In this document: one piece after another, positions 60,030 through 64,000 of the stretch
How positions within the stretch are numbered: position 1 is the stretch's first letter
Layout: every line of letters starts with the position of its first letter
NCBI GenBank assembly: GCA_030549775.1
Contig: CM060175.1
Coordinates: 41,481,415-41,545,414, forward strand
Source of the DNA: Tamarix chinensis
Lineage: Eukaryota > Streptophyta > Magnoliopsida > Caryophyllales > Tamaricaceae
Length of the DNA stretch: 64,000 bases
Reading direction: 5' to 3'
Made by a program: the position numbers and the translations under genes
Notes under the pieces: generated by a model
Told to the model about the DNA's origin: nothing
The model's database searches: none
Seen by the model: the letters and a program-made list of their open reading frames with translations, nothing else

Positions 60030-60620
60030 ATTTTATGATTTAGAAATGTATATCACAATTTAATGTGCTCAATTATATATGAGGGTAAAATGGTCATTTA
60101 TTATGTCAACTAATTCATTTGCTTGCTCAAATACTTAAACATTATACTTTTATCTTTTTCATGACAAATTATTAAATAAAATAGAATTAATATTGAAAAT
60201 GGATGATAATGTTGTAATTATGCTCTCAAAGATATTTTAGTTACTTTCGGCCTAATGCACCTAAATGTGAATAATTGAACCTAGAATGGCCTTAGTAGAT
60301 TATTAGGTTGACTTTAGTGTTGAATTTATTATTTTTATCTTAACTAATTAGAAATGAATAAAAAATAGTTAAATATGGAACTAGGATATGTGTGTTTATT
60401 ATGTGGTCTCATGGTTACCTTAATAAAATATTAATATTTAAAGTGAAAGACCACGAGATCAAGAATTGTGGCTCTTTAGGGGCAGTTAACCTAAATAAGT
60501 GGTTTAGCCCGTGGTTTAATTTTTATTTTTTCTTGTGTGCCTTAATGCTCTAACCAAAATTTTCCATTCTTGCTTTTAATAAAATGATTGATATATCAAA
60601 AAAATTGACATGTTAAATCA
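60030..60620 (-). mobile_element. TGTAACACC-family fragment, copy I
   Basis: The complement matches the middle of copies A and B: ggtttagcccgtggttt, the 'aagtgaaagaccacgagatc' block (60440-60460), 'ggttaccttaataaaatatt' and 'agggtaaaatggtcattta'. Only the central portion is recognisable; no terminus was found. It lies between two oppositely oriented LTRs of the small gypsy family. Confidence 0.6.
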
Positions 60621-60761
60621 TTTAACCTTTTTTTTTAATAATAACATATTAATTTAGGGCTTAACTTATTTGATTTAGTATGCACATATTGTGACTATAG
60701 TATTCAACTAAACCACACTCTACTAAAAAAAAAATTGTGCTAAAAATATTTATGTGAATGT

Positions 60762-61630
60762 TGATGAAGAAATCAAACTCACACATGATAGGATCTTTGG
60801 GTCTTCCTTGAAGTCATAATTTGGTTCATTGAAGATGATGTTATTGATTCTTTTAAATTTGATGAAGTTCTTGAATGATTCAACTATGGTTCTAAGAAGA
60901 AATAATCTAGTTTTCCTCCTAGAATATACTCAACTCACAAAATTTCACTCACTTGGAGAAAAATAGAGGTAATTTTAAAAATTCTAAAATATTTATTCAA
61001 CTTAACTTATGCGTCTACATGGACGTGTAATTGGGTATATATATATATATGGTGTTATTATGGTATTACAAATCCTTCATACTAACTAAATACTTCCTAA
61101 CTAATATTTCTATTAACCTCTAACTAGTCTAGGCATTGACAACAATCTTAGTTGACATTAGCAACTAATATTAATCTTAACTAGCATCTAACATTATCTT
61201 GGTCCATAACTAAGTATTTGTATTTTTAAATAAGAATAACAACCTCTTTAATACCCTATGAGACACGTAAAAAACATATATTATCTATAATTACATGGTG
61301 ATAATTACAAAGTATACATAAAATAATAAAACTAAACAAAACCTTATCCCTGCAAATGTATAAGCAATGAAATCATGCTTTATGTGATCGCTTTATCTTC
61401 TATGCCACTTTTGTACATCCTTACCTTGTACTTATCCTATACACTAGGTGTTTTGGATGAATTCTACTTCTTGCAAACATATGAGATAACTACAAGAATT
61501 ACATAAGAAATAGTTGGTAGAATTTAGGTTTTGGGGAGGAATGATTTCAAGAATGATGGGTTCCTTCTCCAAGTATGATAACTCTTGAAATTCTTGAAAT
61601 TCATTAGGAGATTTAGATGATCCTGTATTA
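60762..61630 (-). repeat. LTR of the small gypsy family, minus orientation
   Basis: Its left edge tgatgaagaaatcaa is the complement of the right edge of the LTR at 59109-59956. The minus strand opens TAATACAGGATCATC (TG mutated to TA). 869 bp. The opening codons read NTGSS..., with QELSYLEKEPIILEIIP, the same tail as in the other LTRs. Flanks aatgt and gatat do not match, so solo status is unproven. Confidence 0.65.
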
Positions 61631-61639
61631 GATATCAAT

Positions 61640-64000
61640 TTTTATATCACATATTATGAACAATGGAAAGATAAAAAATGAATCCACTCAAGACTTTAGA
61701 AATTATGGCAATTATCTCTATTATTCTATAGTTTTTTTGTGCAAATTGGTTGAACTTATAGCTAATATGTATTATAAGTTCTCATTTAAAAATAGTTCTT
61801 AGTTGACCTCAAAGGCTCTTATGCGAAGATCATTAAATGATAGTCAAATGACCTATTTTAAGAAATGAAATCAAGTCAATTAACTATGACATTGTATGAC
61901 CTTTCTACATTTTGCTATTATAGAAATTTTAATTTTTGAAAATAAAATCAACCAACAACTATAAGAAAACTTGTTAACTATTTTTTTCTTGTGATAATAC
62001 TAATATAATTTTTATTAAAACCAAATGCTTGGTATATGAGCTAATGAACTTGCTTGGCGTAAACTAATCAAGTGATAAAATCAAAGTAGTTTTTACTTCT
62101 AAATCTCAACATACCATTTGATTAATTTGGGGAAACTAGTAAACTATTTAAGGGAACTAATGGACTCATTTGATATTAAACTAGTTGTGAGGTAACAAAC
62201 AAGTTGACTTGTTTTGGATAAATCAGTTAGGTAGTGAAAATAGAGTAATGTAATGTTTTGCACTCAATAAGTTGGCTAGTTGATGCATTCTAGTTGAATC
62301 ATTAACAAATTTCCTTTACTTTTAAAAGAAACTTTCAAATTTTAGATGTTTAAATATTAATTTACAAGCTTCTTTAAGCATGTTCCTAACAAGTCTTTAT
62401 AGAATTCTCTTAAGAGAAATCCAACATGAACAATTCCCAATCAATTTATACACAAAAAAAAACATAAAAAAAAAAGAAGATAACCACCATAAGTTCAAAA
62501 ATCTTGAGTGGCTTTATTGTTGATCTATGCACTATGCTTAATACATGACATGAATTTTGATATGGTAAAAACATCTTGGTTTTATAGAGTATGGTATACT
62601 TCAATACGATAGTTAAAACATATGTATACCAAACCAAATAATTTAAACCCTAAATCAATATGTTTTCATTAAAAAAGGGGCTAAATGAATTATTATGTCA
62701 TCTATTTTAGATAAATCAACATTTTTTATTGAAAACATGAATAGATAATTGCCTCTCTAAAATCATCATAAGTCATTTTCCATACTCTTAGTAAGGGTTA
62801 GGAATCTCCCAATAGTCTAGCATCTAGTCATGCCACAATCGTCGAAAATATCTTATGATTGATTCTTATTAAGTGTGTGAGTGTTCCCTTCTCCTTTTAC
62901 CTTACCATTTAACCTAAACAGATATATTTGAAATGAAAAATTATTATGAAGGGTTTGAACATTACCATTAATTTCTTATTTAAATAAACCTCTAAACATC
63001 TCTAACACAAAACTGGAGCATGTTTTTATACGAAAAAATAATTGAAATCAAAATTAAAATTTAAGAAAAATAGAATATAAGATTTAAAACTTAAAATTTT
63101 AAATTTAAAGTTCAAAATATAATTTTAATTTTTTAGGATTCAACTAATAATGTCTAACTATTTACTATGTCAATAAGATAAAATTAATTCTTTAATTTTT
63201 TGAAATGTTGATAATTATTTTTTATATTTTTAGTTTTAAAATATTTATATATTAATTTTATTTTTTAAATTTTAATTCTCAATCTTGATATTATGAATTT
63301 TTACTTTTTTTGATTATTTAGTATTAATATTTAAATTTTAATATTGGATGTTTAATTTAAATTTTAAATTTAAGGTTTGAGTTTGGAGTTTAATTTATAG
63401 TTTTTGAATCCAATTATTTTATTATTGTATAATGGTTTTTAAATTTTTATTATTGATTTTACTTTTTAGTTTTCATTGATATTTGATATTGTGTTATTGA
63501 TTTTTGGAATATAAATATGTGTTGAAAACAAAATTATAAATAGTATATAAACACATATAAAAAAAATGGAATAGAGAAGTAAAAATATATAAAAAATAAC
63601 AATGTAAAAGTCAATATTTACTAATATAAATAATAATAAAAGTGTGATTGAAATGTTAAATTTAAAATAATTATAATATAGAATACATAATATATAATAT
63701 TATTTTATAATTCATTAGTGTATTAGATATCAATAATACGTATAATTATAAATAAAAATATAGTACAAAACATCATATGATATGGAAAGACCTATATTTA
63801 TCAAGGACAGCTCAAACATATTATTGACTGTGAGGGGTGTGACCTACTCCAAAATTAGGTCAGACTAGATAAACCTAAACTAGAATCTAGATAATTATTA
63901 GAATTTTTTTTTTTGAAATGAGGACCAAATGCTAAATAAAAACCAAATAGGACTGACCTATCTTAGAATCATTCTAAACAAAATTGGTAAATTATGTACA
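61640..64000. other. AT-rich DNA, no gene seen
   Basis: 62030-62290 carries weak 'aactagttga' style repeats like those at 4880-5340. 63040-63520 is very AT-rich with drifting aaattttaaatttaa words. The last 200 bases include a short inverted pair (gacctactccaaaattaggtc, 63841-63862). No coding or element terminus is supported. Confidence 0.5.

Overview
This is plant nuclear DNA made almost entirely of transposable elements; I find no convincing host gene, tRNA or rRNA. It is AT-rich and gene-empty. Its coding traces are Ty1/copia, Ty3/gypsy, plant LINE and CACTA (En/Spm) proteins, nearly all broken by stops and frameshifts. A flowering plant with a repeat-rich genome fits best; I cannot name the species.

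Layout. 1-4548: part of a CACTA transposon on the minus strand, with TNP2-like transposase, a tandem minisatellite, subterminal inverted repeats and an 18-bp terminal repeat. 4549-6981: part of a long noncoding TG...CA element ('TGTAACACC family', copy F, minus) that the CACTA appears to have entered. 6982-10040: decayed copia polyprotein, into which copy F inserted. 12290-17539: a gypsy retrotransposon (minus) with both LTRs, a primer binding site and a perfect CATTC target duplication, but lacking reverse transcriptase, RNase H and half of integrase. 19260-22529: LINE and putative copia LTR debris.

22530-41850 is a nest. A minus-strand gypsy element is split by copy H (34812-40395), which itself holds a LINE and a small solo LTR. 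Copy A (23417-34485) abuts or interrupts the same gypsy; it holds a LINE with a 16-bp target duplication and copy B (29875-33796) with a perfect AAGGG duplication. 43552-47170: a probable CACTA remnant and a copia gag plus LTR, both minus. 47270-59956: one plus-strand gypsy element whose RNase H is cut into three pieces by copies E (47567-52101) and D (52232-57635). 60030-61630: a minus-oriented family fragment and a minus-oriented gypsy LTR. The rest is unassigned AT-rich DNA.

The most interesting signal is the TGTAACACC family. There are at least five apparently complete TG...CA copies; four have full or 4/5-matching 5-bp target duplications. After nested inserts are subtracted, two length classes appear: A about 3.86 kb and B 3.92 kb; D about 4.49 kb and E 4.54 kb. 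None carries a protein domain. Each has a subfamily-specific tandem array, and A, B, D and E have a G/purine-rich island near the 3' end. They are most simply solo LTRs of a long-LTR retrotransposon, but a noncoding mobile unit is not excluded. A second signal is in the small gypsy family (LTR about 0.85 kb), whose pol frame runs through the start of the 3' LTR and encodes a similar C-terminal tail in several copies.
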